This document shows positions 33,579 to 42,132 of a stretch of 64,000 bases of DNA, piece after piece. A program made the position numbers and the translations under genes. Location: the NCBI RefSeq assembly GCF_049310925.1, contig NZ_JBMERP010000010.1, positions 1-64,000 of the forward strand, given 5' to 3'. The stretch's first letter is position 1, and the number at the start of each line of letters is the position of its first letter. The notes under the pieces were generated by a model. It made no database searches, was not told where the DNA came from, and saw only the letters and a program-made list of their open reading frames with translations. This DNA is from Virgibacillus_F sp049310925. GTDB lineage: Bacteria > Bacillota > Bacilli > Bacillales > Amphibacillaceae.

Positions 33579-33625
33579 GTGCTATGATTAACACTATTGA
33601 AGAATTAGAAAAAAAAAGCTATAAT
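33579..33625 (+). promoter_or_regulatory. Class-1 promoter without a clear gene
   Basis: GTGCTATGATTAAC, ACTATTGAAG, 17 bases, GCTATAAT at 33620. The box is intact, but no good gene follows. Confidence 0.65.
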
Positions 33626-33820
33626 ATAAGTATAAGCAATATAAAATAATAAAGACTCCTGTTGTTCTTATTGTTCCTATTGCTCTTGTTGTTAATTTAT
33701 TGGATGGATTATGACCATTATACATTGATAAAAGGTCGATATTTTCAATTATGTATGATGTAAAAAAAGTAATGGTGTGGAGAACCATTCTTTTTTTATG
33801 TTCATTTTTATGTTTTATTG

Positions 33821-33867
33821 ATGCTACTATTAACACTACTGAAGAATTAGAAAAAAATAAAAGATAG
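33821..33867 (+). promoter_or_regulatory. Class-1 operator with ruined -10
   Basis: ATGCTACTATTAAC, ACTACTGAAG, 17 bases, then AGATAG instead of TATAAT. The upstream element is perfect but the -10 is not. Confidence 0.5.
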
Positions 33868-33874
33868 AGATATT

Positions 33875-33967
33875 ATGGTGGAAGATTTTTTAGGTGATAT
33901 TTTTAATGAAATAATGACGATAGAGGGAGGTAAAAAAATGTTTTTATGGAAAAGTAATATTAGGTAA
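33875..33967 (+). CDS. Possible 30-codon peptide
   Basis: ATG at 33875 opens a frame reading MVEDFLGDIFNEIMT and ending near SNIR. The start (VEDFL) resembles the 25301 protein. There is no clear ribosome site, so this may be a decayed copy. Confidence 0.2.
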   Translation: MVEDFLGDIFNEIMTIEGGKKMFLWKSNIR

Positions 33968-34101
33968 AAATAAAGTTAAAAGGGAAATAAGAATGAAAAG
34001 TATTTATGAAGTTAAAGAAGAAGGAATATAAAAGTCATGTAAAAGGGAGAAAGGAAGAGTTTATTAAACTCAACCTCCTCCCTATTTTAATGTTCATTTC
34101 T

Positions 34102-34569
34102 TTATTTCCTTTGCCTAGCATACTTTCCATCTAAACTAATTTCTTTTCCTAATCCTGTGTGGTAATAATCAGTATGATGTTCTATATTACCATCTATCCA
34201 AAAATCTTTTTCTTCCCAATCATCATAAGTTAGTATTTCGATTGGATCACCTGAAGTAAGATATTCTCCACTTTTAAAACAATATCGACCTGAAGTGTTT
34301 TTTGCTAAATATCCTTCATTTACTATTTCCTTCATTCTTTGTTTTGCTGAATAAAATACATTTTCTAATTCGACCATAGCCGAACGAATAGTTGATTTAC
34401 GAAAAACTTCATCTTTGTTATCTCTATCGTATTCCAACAATTCACCACTATCCCCTACTGTATTAGAGAATTTTTTAATCATATAAAGTATTTCCTTTAA
34501 TTCTTTTTCTGCATCATTTAAGTTAGTATTTCCTTTACTATATGGATAATCATACAACTCATTACTCAT
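34102..34569 (-). CDS. Hypothetical protein of an AbrB-led operon
   Basis: A 155-aa protein; the start at 34569 overlaps the previous stop (ATGAGTAATGA) and follows GGAGTG. Helical N-terminal half (DAEKELKEILYMIKKF), then a region with SGRYCFKSGEYLTSGD and Trp-rich TYDDWEEKDFWIDGN. No family is recognised. It is the last gene of a three-gene reverse operon. Confidence 0.55.
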   Translation of the reverse strand: MSNELYDYPYSKGNTNLNDAEKELKEILYMIKKFSNTVGDSGELLEYDRDNKDEVFRKSTIRSAMVELENVFYSAKQRMKEIVNEGYLAKNTSGRYCFKSGEYLTSGDPIEILTYDDWEEKDFWIDGNIEHHTDYYHTGLGKEISLDGKYARQRK

Positions 34570-34882
34570 TCTCAATTTCACTCCTAACTGTTTTAAATTT
34601 TTTATATAAAACTTTTTCTTCTTCATTTTCAACATAGTCTCTCCAACGAATTATAAATCGTTCAACTCTATTGATATGTCCCTTTGATACATTAATTTCT
34701 CCTTCATCACACATATCCCATTCATGCAAAACCCTGAAGAGTATATTAGAAATTTTTTTACTTTCCAAGTTATCTATTTCAGGAATAAATTCATCTTTTT
34801 CTAAGTTTTTTGCTTCAGATAGACATAATTGAAATTTTTCTCTATGATTCCATTCGTTCTTTATTTTCTTTAATCTCCCCAT
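34562..34882 (-). CDS. Hypothetical protein of an AbrB-led operon
   Basis: A 106-aa protein; ATG at 34882 follows GAAGGTGAGG and lies inside the AbrB gene in another frame. Charged and helical, with FRVLHEWDMCDEGEIN. The overlap on both sides shows tight coupling. In a toxin-antitoxin reading it could be the toxin partner, but no toxin family motif is seen. Confidence 0.5.
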   Translation of the reverse strand: MGRLKKIKNEWNHREKFQLCLSEAKNLEKDEFIPEIDNLESKKISNILFRVLHEWDMCDEGEINVSKGHINRVERFIIRWRDYVENEEEKVLYKKFKTVRSEIENE

Positions 34883-35123
34883 CCTCACCTTCCACCTCTT
34901 TATTTTGTCTTCCTTCATCTTTATATTTTTTTAAGAATTCATTAAACACTTCTTCAGTTACACCTTCAGGTAATTCAACTTTATTTGATTTCCTTAAAAT
35001 GATCCTTTCTTTATCTATTTCAATTTTTACAATATCATCTTCTTTCCAATCAAATTCATTCATTATTTTCTTTGAAAAAGTAATACCTAAAGAATTACCA
35101 ATTTTTGTTACTTTACGTTCCAT
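34842..35123 (-). CDS. AbrB/MazE-type SpoVT-domain DNA-binding protein
   Basis: A 93-aa protein. Residues 1-48 form the swapped-hairpin domain of AbrB/MazE proteins: MERKVTKIGNSLGITFSKKI, then DIVKIEIDKERIILRK. An acidic helical tail follows. Such proteins are antitoxins or transition-state regulators and repress their own promoter. A palindrome at 35145-35165 overlaps its promoter and fits that. It leads a three-gene operon. Confidence 0.8.
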   Translation of the reverse strand: MERKVTKIGNSLGITFSKKIMNEFDWKEDDIVKIEIDKERIILRKSNKVELPEGVTEEVFNEFLKKYKDEGRQNKEVEGEDGEIKENKERMES

Positions 35124-35144
35124 ATTTTTTCTCCTTTATTTTTT

Positions 35145-35165
35145 ACTGTATAATAATTATACGGT
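35145..35165 (-). promoter_or_regulatory. Palindromic operator in the AbrB promoter
   Basis: ACTGTATAAT-A-ATTATACGGT is a near-perfect inverted repeat just upstream of the AbrB start. It includes TATAAT, so binding would block the promoter. Autoregulation is inferred. Confidence 0.55.
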
Positions 35166-35239
35166 AAAATAATTTTACATTCAAGCATGTATGAAGATTT
35201 ATATATTTTTTTTACTCTAATATTGCTTCAATACTCCAA

Positions 35240-35352
35240 TACAATATAATATTTAAATATATTGCTAACGGTCTTTGGGTACGATATAATTAATATAGGT
35301 TTAGCAATATAATTTATGTGAACGGTATGCATTTCTAATGCAATATAATTTA
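35240..35352. repeat. GCAATATAATTTA repeats before the recombinase
   Basis: GCAATATAATTTA occurs at 35304 and 35340 in the same direction, and related sequence (TAAATATATTGC, ACAATATAATATTTA) lies inverted at about 35241-35265. These sit between two divergent operons and may be recombinase-binding or operator sites. Confidence 0.45.
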
Positions 35353-35369
35353 AATGGAGGTTGTTTGGG

Positions 35370-36266
35370 ATGAATACTTTAATTAACAAATTCCAGGTCT
35401 TTTTAAAAGAAGAAAGAAAAAGTGATTTAACTATCAAAAATTACACTTCTCACATGAATCATTTTTTAAAGTGGTTTGAAGATAGTAAAGGAATTTCCTT
35501 TTCAAGATTAAAAAGAGAAAACTTTTTAGAATATCTTTCTTTCCTTAGAAATGTTGAAAAAGTGAGTAGAGGGAAAAATAAAGGATTACCTCTGAATGTG
35601 AGAACGATCAATTCTAAAATTTCTTCACTAATCCGTTTCAATGAATTTTTAATTAACGAAGGTGTAGAAAAAGAGTGGTTGATTACTAAAGAAGATTTAA
35701 TTAAAATTCAATCATCATATTTTTCTTTATCTAAAATAATAGCAAAAGATGTGGAACGGTTTAGACAATTAATATTAGAAGGGTTTAATTCTAAGCGTAA
35801 TTTCACAATCGTTACAATTATGGCTTATGGAGGATTAAGGATTAGTGAAGTATTAAATTTAAAAATACATGATGTTAGTATTGTTGGTGGCGATATTATT
35901 GTTAGGAAAGGGAAAAGAGAAAAGTATAGAACTGTTTTTATGAATGATCGGGTTGCTACTGCTTTAAAAGGTTGGTTTAAAGAACGAAAAGAAAAAGGGA
36001 TTGATAATGAATATCTCTTTGTTTCCAAAAGAAACAATAAGTTAGATAAGACTGTTATCAATAGAATGTTTAATGAATATAGTATCAAACTAGAAATTGA
36101 AATAACCCCTCATGATTTAAGACACTTTTTCTGTACTTATTTGCTTGAAAAAGGTTTTGCAATACATGAAGTTAAAAATATGGCTGGACACGAAAATATC
36201 AACACTACAATGATATACGCAAATCCTAGCGTTACTCAAATGAAAGAAAAGATGAAAAATCTATAA
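35370..36266 (+). CDS. Tyrosine recombinase (XerC/D-like integrase)
   Basis: A 298-aa protein. ATG at 35370 follows AATGGAGG. The N-terminal SAM-like domain (LTIKNYTSHMNHFLKWF) is followed by the catalytic domain: the first Arg in YGGLRISEVLNL, KGKREKYR for the Lys turn, HDLRHFFCTYLLEKG for His-x-x-Arg, AGHENINTTMIYA for His and the Tyr. All active residues are present. It could resolve plasmid multimers or move a cassette. Repeats at 35240-35352 may be its sites. Confidence 0.88.
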   Translation: MNTLINKFQVFLKEERKSDLTIKNYTSHMNHFLKWFEDSKGISFSRLKRENFLEYLSFLRNVEKVSRGKNKGLPLNVRTINSKISSLIRFNEFLINEGVEKEWLITKEDLIKIQSSYFSLSKIIAKDVERFRQLILEGFNSKRNFTIVTIMAYGGLRISEVLNLKIHDVSIVGGDIIVRKGKREKYRTVFMNDRVATALKGWFKERKEKGIDNEYLFVSKRNNKLDKTVINRMFNEYSIKLEIEITPHDLRHFFCTYLLEKGFAIHEVKNMAGHENINTTMIYANPSVTQMKEKMKNL

Positions 36267-36492
36267 TAATAAGTGTGTAGAATGAAATTAGCCTTACAGT
36301 TACCCACTTATTCCTATATAATTTCGCCTGAGTGCCTTCTAGTAACACAATCCCCTTTAAAAAATGGATAAAATGGCATGTTTTTTAAGGTAAATATAAA
36401 AAAAGGAGAAAATGTGGTTAATAAAGAGGAAGTATTATTCTACCTCATTATTCTATATAGAGAGTTAAATATCTGAAGTTGATCAAGTTTTT
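36267..36492. other. Intergenic sequence
   Basis: No gene is seen between the recombinase and the mobile element. GTTTTT at 36487-36492 is the left copy of the element's target duplication. Confidence 0.5.
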
Positions 36493-36790
36493 TGTATTTC
36501 GCAACTGAAATTTGAGCCATATCGCAAATGATCTTGAGCCACCTAAAATTAGATGTATTCACAAACTTGGAGAATATATTTCGTTACTGCGTAGGATTGA
36601 CATGGAGCCTCTACGGGCATGACTTCTTTGCGAAAGCGTGCGGAGGGAAAGGATTTCGCACCCCCATCAGGGTATCATGCCCGCCTCTCCATATAAATCC
36701 AATTTAGATTTGCGGAAAATAAAATTCACAAACTTATAGTGGCTCAGTCTTAAGTTGTCATGTGGCTCACTTTTCAATTACCATATACAG
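36493..36790. mobile_element. 298-bp non-autonomous IS21-type element (MITE)
   Basis: The left end begins TGTATTTCGCAACTGAAA and the right end, read inverted, TGTATATGGTAATTGAAA; each end then has two copies of a TGAGCCA(C) box about 20 bp apart. GTTTTT flanks it on both sides (36487-36492 and 36791-36796). Multiple terminal boxes and 5'-TG...CA-3' ends are typical of the IS21 family. No transposase is inside; the core is a stable hairpin (36602-36692). It must have been moved in trans. Confidence 0.8.
36602..36692 (+). ncRNA. Structured core of the IS21-type MITE
   Basis: ATGGAG pairs with CTCCAT and CGGGCATGA with TCATGCCCG to form a long stem; inside are smaller hairpins (TTTGCGAAAGCG and GCGGAGGG ... 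CGCACCCCC). The GC content is far above the surroundings. It may fold as RNA or as single-stranded DNA. Whether it is transcribed is not shown. Confidence 0.5.
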
Positions 36791-37175
36791 TTTTTAACAT
36801 CTGTTTAATTCCAGTAGTCATACTTTAAACTAATCACATTTTTAAAGTATACATAAATACAGTTAGTGGTATCACACCTATTATTTTTTCTGAATATCTC
36901 CCAACAGATGTTCAGTTTTAAGATTATTAAAAGTTAAGCACTTTTTAAATCTCCTTTTTTATAATAGGTGCGATAAAACTATAGATAGCTACGTTTAAAG
37001 CTAACCCCTTTAATAGCTATCTTATAGCAATTTTTCCTTACTTTTGGAAGAAACGGTACTCTTATTTATGAGTATCGTTCTTTTTTTTGTTTTTTTTAAC
37101 CTTTCTTTAAAGAGGAATATGAGTTATAATAAAATAATAGAGAATTTAAAAAGTTAAACGAGAAGGGGTTAATTC
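36791..37175. other. Intergenic sequence
   Basis: Holds the right target duplication, AT-rich sequence, a terminator at 37053-37089 and a promoter with TATAAT at about 37126 ahead of the M50-type gene. No coding region is seen. Confidence 0.5.
37053..37089 (+). terminator. Rho-independent terminator
   Basis: ACGGTACTCttatttatGAGTATCGT followed by TTCTTTTTTTT. Confidence 0.7.
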
Positions 37176-37817
37176 ATGAATTTTTTGATATATTTGCTTA
37201 TATCATTAATATTATTAAAGATACCTAGAATTAGACGTTACTTTGAAATTTTAAATACTTTAATACACGAAGTCGGTCATTTTATAGTAGCTTTAATATT
37301 CAAATGTAAAGTCGGAAATATAACTATGAATAAAAATGGAAGTGGAAATGCTGTTACTTATACAAATAGTAAATTCAAAAAAATATTAGTTAGCCTTTCA
37401 GGATATACCTTTTCTTCACTTACATCTCTATTTTTTATTTTCATCTTATCTTTAGATAAAATCATATGGATAGCAATATCTTTAGCTATCGTCTCTACAA
37501 TAAGTTTAATATTTTGGGTTAGAAAAAAATTCGGTATTATGTGGATTATTAGCTTTCTAGGATTATTATTAATTAGTTACGGAATGTTTTCGGAATACAT
37601 TTTTCAACAATTAATTATTTTTCTCGTAGCAACTCATTTAATGGATTCAATCATTTCTGTTATTTCTTTGTTTAAAATAACAATCATTAATCCTGAAGGA
37701 TCTGGGGATTCTTATAATCTAAGTAAAGAAACATTTTTCCCTCCTATTGTATGGAGTTTGTTTTTCTTAGTTTTTTCTCTAAGTGTCGTATTAGTGAGTA
37801 TTCCATATTGGATATAA
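37176..37817 (+). CDS. M50B-like intramembrane metalloprotease
   Basis: A 213-aa protein with about five membrane spans. HEVGHF at residues about 30-35 (LNTLIHEVGHFIVALIFKCK) lies in the first span region, as in M50B-type zinc proteases, which cut membrane-anchored regulators. A second conserved Asp (HLMDSIISV) near 165 may complete the metal site. The ribosome site is GAAGGGG. It is a single gene; its substrate is unknown. Confidence 0.75.
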   Translation: MNFLIYLLISLILLKIPRIRRYFEILNTLIHEVGHFIVALIFKCKVGNITMNKNGSGNAVTYTNSKFKKILVSLSGYTFSSLTSLFFIFILSLDKIIWIAISLAIVSTISLIFWVRKKFGIMWIISFLGLLLISYGMFSEYIFQQLIIFLVATHLMDSIISVISLFKITIINPEGSGDSYNLSKETFFPPIVWSLFFLVFSLSVVLVSIPYWI

Positions 37818-37879
37818 AAGTATTTCATAACTGCTCATAATGTTGTAGAATATAAAGAGGGATTAGAAAGGAAGATTTT

Positions 37880-38638
37880 ATGGAGTTAATAAATGAAAAA
37901 GAAAAGTTAGTTTTTGTTAAAGAAAAGTTAAAGATGAATACTCATATATTTAAAACAGTTGATACCAAAAACGAAATTGAAGAAAGATTAGATGATGTTG
38001 AAAAGGATTTTATCACTAAAACATTAAAATATTACGATAATAAATTCCCTTATGATTTTAAAAAGTATACTGATGAAGAATTATCACATTTATCTATTTT
38101 TGCTGATAATGTTAAGAATTATCTATATCTAAAAGGAGATAAAGAAACTAGAAAAAAAGTGGATAACTATATTGATGAACTAAAAGAAAAAAACTTTTAT
38201 GATATGATTAAAAACTCGGAAGCCTCACTTTTGAATTATAAATATATTAAAGGATTTACCACACAAATACCTTTAGAAGAAAAAAAACTAAAAGCGTTAA
38301 GGGAAGAAATAAAGTTTAATACTTTTAATAAAAATCCTGAATTAAAATATTTTAATGAAAAAGGATTAAGATATAATTTAAGAAGTTTTAAGATAAAGGA
38401 TTACCCTACTGAATTAATCCGATTAATTTTTTCCTATACCTTCGTTCCTTCAACTCATATATTAAAAGATATTTATCATAGAAAATTTTATTGGGAAAGA
38501 AAAGTATCTGAGTTAGATACAATAAACACCGATCTTTATTACGTGAATAAAGATGGTTTTATTAAAGAAGAGATTTATAAGGAAATTGAAAAACTTGAAA
38601 ATGAATATTTAATTAAAAAATATAATTTTGAAGGATGA
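37880..38638 (+). CDS. Hypothetical protein coupled to a recombinase
   Basis: A 252-aa protein, mainly helical and Lys/Glu-rich, with ribosome site AGAAAGGAAG. Its stop overlaps the start region of the recombinase at 38644. It could be an accessory DNA-binding factor of that recombinase. No known domain is seen. Confidence 0.5.
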   Translation: MELINEKEKLVFVKEKLKMNTHIFKTVDTKNEIEERLDDVEKDFITKTLKYYDNKFPYDFKKYTDEELSHLSIFADNVKNYLYLKGDKETRKKVDNYIDELKEKNFYDMIKNSEASLLNYKYIKGFTTQIPLEEKKLKALREEIKFNTFNKNPELKYFNEKGLRYNLRSFKIKDYPTELIRLIFSYTFVPSTHILKDIYHRKFYWERKVSELDTINTDLYYVNKDGFIKEEIYKEIEKLENEYLIKKYNFEG

Positions 38639-38643
38639 AAGTA

Positions 38644-39498
38644 ATGAGTGAAAATATATTTAATTACGAGGAATTTTTAAAAAAGGAAGGTTATACATCA
38701 AAGACTATTCACGTTTATACGAAAGAAATTTTCTATTTTTTAGACTGGTTAAAAGAAGAATATAAAGATGAAATCAACTTAGAAAAAATCGACTATAAAC
38801 ACGTTAAAGATTATGAAGATTATTTGAATAACGAACGTGAAGTCACTAATATTACATTAAATAAAAAAAGACAGTCTCTCTTTAATTTTTATAAGTGGTT
38901 ATTAGAGAAAGGAAAAGTAGACGAAAATCATTTTGCCTATTTTAGAGTGATGAAAGTTGAAAATAGAAGAAAAACTCTACAATACCTAAAAATAGTGGAA
39001 ATTGAAAAAATAAAAGATGTGTTTGAAAGAAAATTGATATGGAAAAAGGAATGGAAAAGGTATAGGGATAAAGCTATGTTTACTGTTATATATGATTTAG
39101 CTTTAAAGGTACAAGAAGTAGTTGATTTACAATTAGATGATATTGATAGAACAAATATGATTATACACGTAAAAGGAAATCGAAAAAGGGAAATACCTTT
39201 AACAGAAGAAACTTTATCGGTGTTAGGTGATTGGCTTCAATTTAACATAAGAAAAGATTCCTCTTATGTATTCACTTCTCAAAAATCCGATCATATAACT
39301 CAAAACACTATTCATATTGTGATAACTAAGTTAAGAGAAGTTTCAGGTGTTAAGGATTTAACTGCAAATTCATTAAGAAACACTAGAATTCTAAATTGGA
39401 GAAAAGATGGTTTAGGAACGGATGAAGTTAAAAGAAGAGCTGGTCATAGAAATACAATAACAACTAGATATTATTTTGATAAATACAAAGAAGATTAG
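38644..39498 (+). CDS. Tyrosine recombinase with altered active site
   Basis: A 284-aa protein. ATG at 38644 follows GAAGGATG. The fold reads as an XerC-like enzyme (N-terminal domain TSKTIHVYTKEIFYFLDWL). In the catalytic region the first Arg is replaced by Lys (DLALKVQEVVDL), the HxxR box reads SLRNT with Asn for His, but AGHRNTITTRYYF keeps His and Tyr. Such changes suggest a weak or regulatory protein, like degenerate partners in multi-recombinase systems. Confidence 0.75.
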   Translation: MSENIFNYEEFLKKEGYTSKTIHVYTKEIFYFLDWLKEEYKDEINLEKIDYKHVKDYEDYLNNEREVTNITLNKKRQSLFNFYKWLLEKGKVDENHFAYFRVMKVENRRKTLQYLKIVEIEKIKDVFERKLIWKKEWKRYRDKAMFTVIYDLALKVQEVVDLQLDDIDRTNMIIHVKGNRKREIPLTEETLSVLGDWLQFNIRKDSSYVFTSQKSDHITQNTIHIVITKLREVSGVKDLTANSLRNTRILNWRKDGLGTDEVKRRAGHRNTITTRYYFDKYKED

Positions 39499-39525
39499 AA
39501 TGGTGTAAAAACCGTTCTTTTTTTT
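39498..39525 (+). terminator. Rho-independent terminator
   Basis: GAATGGTgtaaaaACCGTTC followed by TTTTTTTTT at the recombinase stop. Confidence 0.75.
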
Positions 39526-39572
39526 ATGCTTCAATTAACACTACTGAAGAATTAGAAATTAAATGCTATAAT
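39526..39572 (+). promoter_or_regulatory. Class-1 promoter
   Basis: ATGCTTCAATTAAC, ACTACTGAAG, 17 bases, GCTATAAT. It drives the gene group from 39653. Confidence 0.75.
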
Positions 39573-39652
39573 TATAGTATAGTTAGTTATTTGTTAAATG
39601 TTTTAATACATATATAATAACTATAATAAATAATAAATTTGGAGGTGTTCAA

Positions 39653-39889
39653 ATGGATGAAAAAAGTGAGTATAGGTTATTTGTAGAATGGTTAGCTGAT
39701 AAAAATCAATACGGAAGTGAAATTTTGAAGTATTTTAATTTAGGTTATAGTAAACCAAATCTTGCTATCTTGGAAAAAATATTAAGTGAGGAAGAGTTAG
39801 AACGATTAAAGTTTAATTTTAATCAGAATGTGTATGAATGTAATCAAAATGCTTCTGAAAGTCAGCTTAAAAAAATGTTAATTATATAA
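39653..39889 (+). CDS. Small unknown protein
   Basis: A 78-aa protein with ribosome site GGAGGTG. Acidic N-terminal half and helical end (SEEELERLKFNFNQN). No family is recognised. First gene of a likely four-gene unit. Confidence 0.5.
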   Translation: MDEKSEYRLFVEWLADKNQYGSEILKYFNLGYSKPNLAILEKILSEEELERLKFNFNQNVYECNQNASESQLKKMLII

Positions 39890-39901
39890 GGATGTGAGGA
39901 A

Positions 39902-40552
39902 ATGGAAGAGAGTGTTTTGGATTACGAGGAGGAAATAACTATTGATGATATGATAGTGACCTTCCGTTATCTAAAAAGTAGTTCAGTTTTTATAATAAGT
40001 AATTATACAATACAAAATAAAATCAAGAAACTTGAAGAAATACAAAAAGAAGAAGATGAACTTTATAAAATCTATAAGAAGAGTTTGTCAAAATTAAACA
40101 ATGACGAATTTAAAAAAAGACTAAAAGAAGATTTAAACGGAGAAATACAAAAACATAAAATAGAAAAAGAAAAGCATATTCAATATATAAAAGAATTATC
40201 TCAACTACTCAATATTAATGTTTTTGAAGTAACTAAATTAGATAACGAATTAATTTTAGAGATCCTTTTAAATAAACAAAGAAATTTATTAATTTATTCA
40301 CATGCAAGCGAAAAAAAATACGCTTTAGGTTTTTTAGGAATTTTGGAAGAGAAAATAAAAAAAAGAAATGAAGATGTTACTTTATATAAAAATAATGGAA
40401 GTATTAATACTACAATGGGTTTCTTAAACAAAGTTAAAGAGACTAATTCAAATCAAAAACGTTTCGTAGGCTATATGGATGAACTTTTTAATTACAATTT
40501 TTTAAGAGAAAATGATGTAAATGTAGTTATTGAAATCAAAAAAAATAAGTGA
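39902..40552 (+). CDS. Hypothetical coiled-coil protein
   Basis: A 216-aa protein with ribosome site GGATGTGAGG. Residues about 35-105 form a charged coiled coil (IKKLEEIQKEEDELYKIYKK), followed by an alpha/beta part. It overlaps the next gene. No domain is recognised. Confidence 0.5.
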   Translation: MEESVLDYEEEITIDDMIVTFRYLKSSSVFIISNYTIQNKIKKLEEIQKEEDELYKIYKKSLSKLNNDEFKKRLKEDLNGEIQKHKIEKEKHIQYIKELSQLLNINVFEVTKLDNELILEILLNKQRNLLIYSHASEKKYALGFLGILEEKIKKRNEDVTLYKNNGSINTTMGFLNKVKETNSNQKRFVGYMDELFNYNFLRENDVNVVIEIKKNK

Positions 40553-40566
40553 AAAGAGGAATACGG

Positions 40567-40836
40567 ATGAGAAAATTAGAAGTTATAACGGAAGAATTAT
40601 TAAAATGTTTGAAAGAAATTGGTTTTCCAAAATCACGATTTCTTGTTGATACTTTTAAAAAAGATATTGATAAAATAGATGATAGTAAAAAAGAACAAGT
40701 GGTAAAAGGGTTTGAATTTTGGTTAGAAGATATAAAAGAAATAGATGATGAATTTAAAAATCAGATTGGAAAAAGATATGTTGCTTCAGATGAAGAGATG
40801 GTTATCAATTTAAGTTCTGTAATTAATTACAACTAA
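40567..40836 (+). CDS. Hypothetical protein
   Basis: An 89-aa protein; ATG at 40567 follows AGAGGAATACGG. Helical, acidic. No known family. It is in an operon with the coiled-coil gene before it. Confidence 0.5.
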   Translation: MRKLEVITEELLKCLKEIGFPKSRFLVDTFKKDIDKIDDSKKEQVVKGFEFWLEDIKEIDDEFKNQIGKRYVASDEEMVINLSSVINYN

Positions 40837-40867
40837 AAAAATATAGAATATAAAAGGAGAATGTAAA

Positions 40868-41119
40868 ATGAATGAAAATTTTCTAAGAAAAGTGGAAAGT
40901 GATGTTAAACAAAGATATATGTTAAAAGAAGTTAAAAAGTATGATGTAAGGAATGAATTAGAAAATGATGTTTTCAGATTGGTTAAAGAAACAAAAGATA
41001 ACTTTTATTTTGTTTTCAACGATCACGATGGATACAAGGGAATTCTTAGCGTTTGGTTTAATGAAGAAAATGTAGCTGGATTAAGAAAAGTTATTGGTGT
41101 AACAGTCGATAGAAAATGA
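40868..41119 (+). CDS. Hypothetical protein
   Basis: An 83-aa protein with ribosome site AAAAGGAGAATG. Helical start, then beta strands (DNFYFVFNDHDGYKGILSVW). No family is recognised. Confidence 0.5.
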   Translation: MNENFLRKVESDVKQRYMLKEVKKYDVRNELENDVFRLVKETKDNFYFVFNDHDGYKGILSVWFNEENVAGLRKVIGVTVDRK

Positions 41120-41190
41120 TGAAAAGAGGGGGAGGGTTTGAACGTTTCGTTCTTAATCTCCCCTGTCATTATTAAGAGGAGGAATGAAAA

Positions 41191-41739
41191 ATGAATAAGA
41201 TAATATTAAGCGTTGTTTTCTTATTAGTATTAGTTGGATGTAAGGATTTTTCCAGTAAAGAAAAAACATTCATAGAAGATAAACTGATAGAGGTTGAAAA
41301 CAATGTAGAAACTAAAATTACTGAAGATGATGGGTTTGAAAGAAAAATTATTAGATTATATAAGAGTGGAATGGATTTGAATAAAATTGTCGATAAAACA
41401 AATTCAAATGAAAAAATAATAGTTTGTTTTTTAACAGACAAATGTGATAAAACGAACTCGTGGTTAGTGGAAAAGGTTATTGAATTTGAAGTGAATGAGG
41501 AAATCGAAAAATTAAATGTAGAAAGTGTTTCAAATGAAAGACTTAACGATATTAATATTAAAGTCACTAGAAAAATCAAAAGAAATATAAAGCATTTTTC
41601 TCAGGTTAATTTATTTCCACACCTAGAAAGTGATTATTTAGATCTAATGAAAAAAGAAGATTTTAAGCAAGATGTAATAACAGAATTACATAAAAAATAT
41701 AAGATTAGAACTTATTTATTAAACAATATGTTAGAGTAA
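41191..41739 (+). CDS. Lipoprotein with shared F(S/T)xxEK module
   Basis: A 182-aa lipoprotein: signal peptide with lipobox LVLVGC (Cys 17). Just after the Cys it reads KDFSSKEKTFIEDKLIEVEN, the same module as in the lipoproteins at 58998 and 59931 (F-T/S-x-x-EK-x-x-I/V-x-x-x-I-x-x-V). The C-terminal part is unrelated. The ribosome site is AGAGGAGGAATG. It would sit on the outer face of the membrane. Confidence 0.75.
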   Translation: MNKIILSVVFLLVLVGCKDFSSKEKTFIEDKLIEVENNVETKITEDDGFERKIIRLYKSGMDLNKIVDKTNSNEKIIVCFLTDKCDKTNSWLVEKVIEFEVNEEIEKLNVESVSNERLNDINIKVTRKIKRNIKHFSQVNLFPHLESDYLDLMKKEDFKQDVITELHKKYKIRTYLLNNMLE

Positions 41740-41771
41740 ATAGAAAAAATATCACATAGGGGTTGTTGGTT

Positions 41772-42098
41772 ATGAAAAATAAAATTGATGTTCAAGAATA
41801 TATAGAACTATGTGAGATTGTAACGAAAATAGCTGAAAGAAACGGTGGTATAGCTAAAGAAAATGGTAATAAAATAATTAAAGAAAATGAATTTAATAAC
41901 GTGTTTAGAGCTAGAAATTCACTATCTATGATAAAACAATGGGAAAGAAAAAAATTCATTTATAATGGAACAATTTTAACAGATCCTTACGAACATGAAT
42001 TAAGAAATGACTATATATTTTTTATTAAATATTTTCTACATGAATTCAAAAAAATCATAGTTAGTTTTTATTGGAATACTATACTTATAAAAAAATAG
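41772..42098 (+). CDS. Hypothetical protein
   Basis: A 108-aa protein; ATG at 41772 follows TAGGGGTTG. It is basic with a helical N-terminus (DVQEYIELCEIVTKIAER) and a hydrophobic, aromatic C-terminal end. The pattern may be a winged-helix domain; this is uncertain. Confidence 0.45.
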   Translation: MKNKIDVQEYIELCEIVTKIAERNGGIAKENGNKIIKENEFNNVFRARNSLSMIKQWERKKFIYNGTILTDPYEHELRNDYIFFIKYFLHEFKKIIVSFYWNTILIKK

Positions 42099-42100
42099 TT

Positions 42101-42132
42101 AGAATCAGGTATTTATCCTGGTTCTTTTTTTT
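42101..42132 (+). terminator. Rho-independent terminator
   Basis: GAATCAGGtatttatCCTGGTTC followed by TTTTTTTT. Confidence 0.8.

Larger units (their letters stand above)
33481..34101. other. Intergenic region with two class-1 promoters
   Basis: About 620 bases. It holds a hairpin at about 33522-33541 (GGAACGttttAACGTTC), a strong class-1 promoter at 33579-33625 and a degenerate one at 33821-33867. A 30-codon reading frame at 33875-33967 may be a remnant. The gene they once drove seems to be lost. The reverse operon ends just beyond it. Confidence 0.5.

Noticed and set aside
36602..36692. Chromosomal tRNA-like or attC site
   Set aside because: The fold lacks a CCA end, anticodon arm or attC R boxes; it fits better as the core of the IS21-type element.
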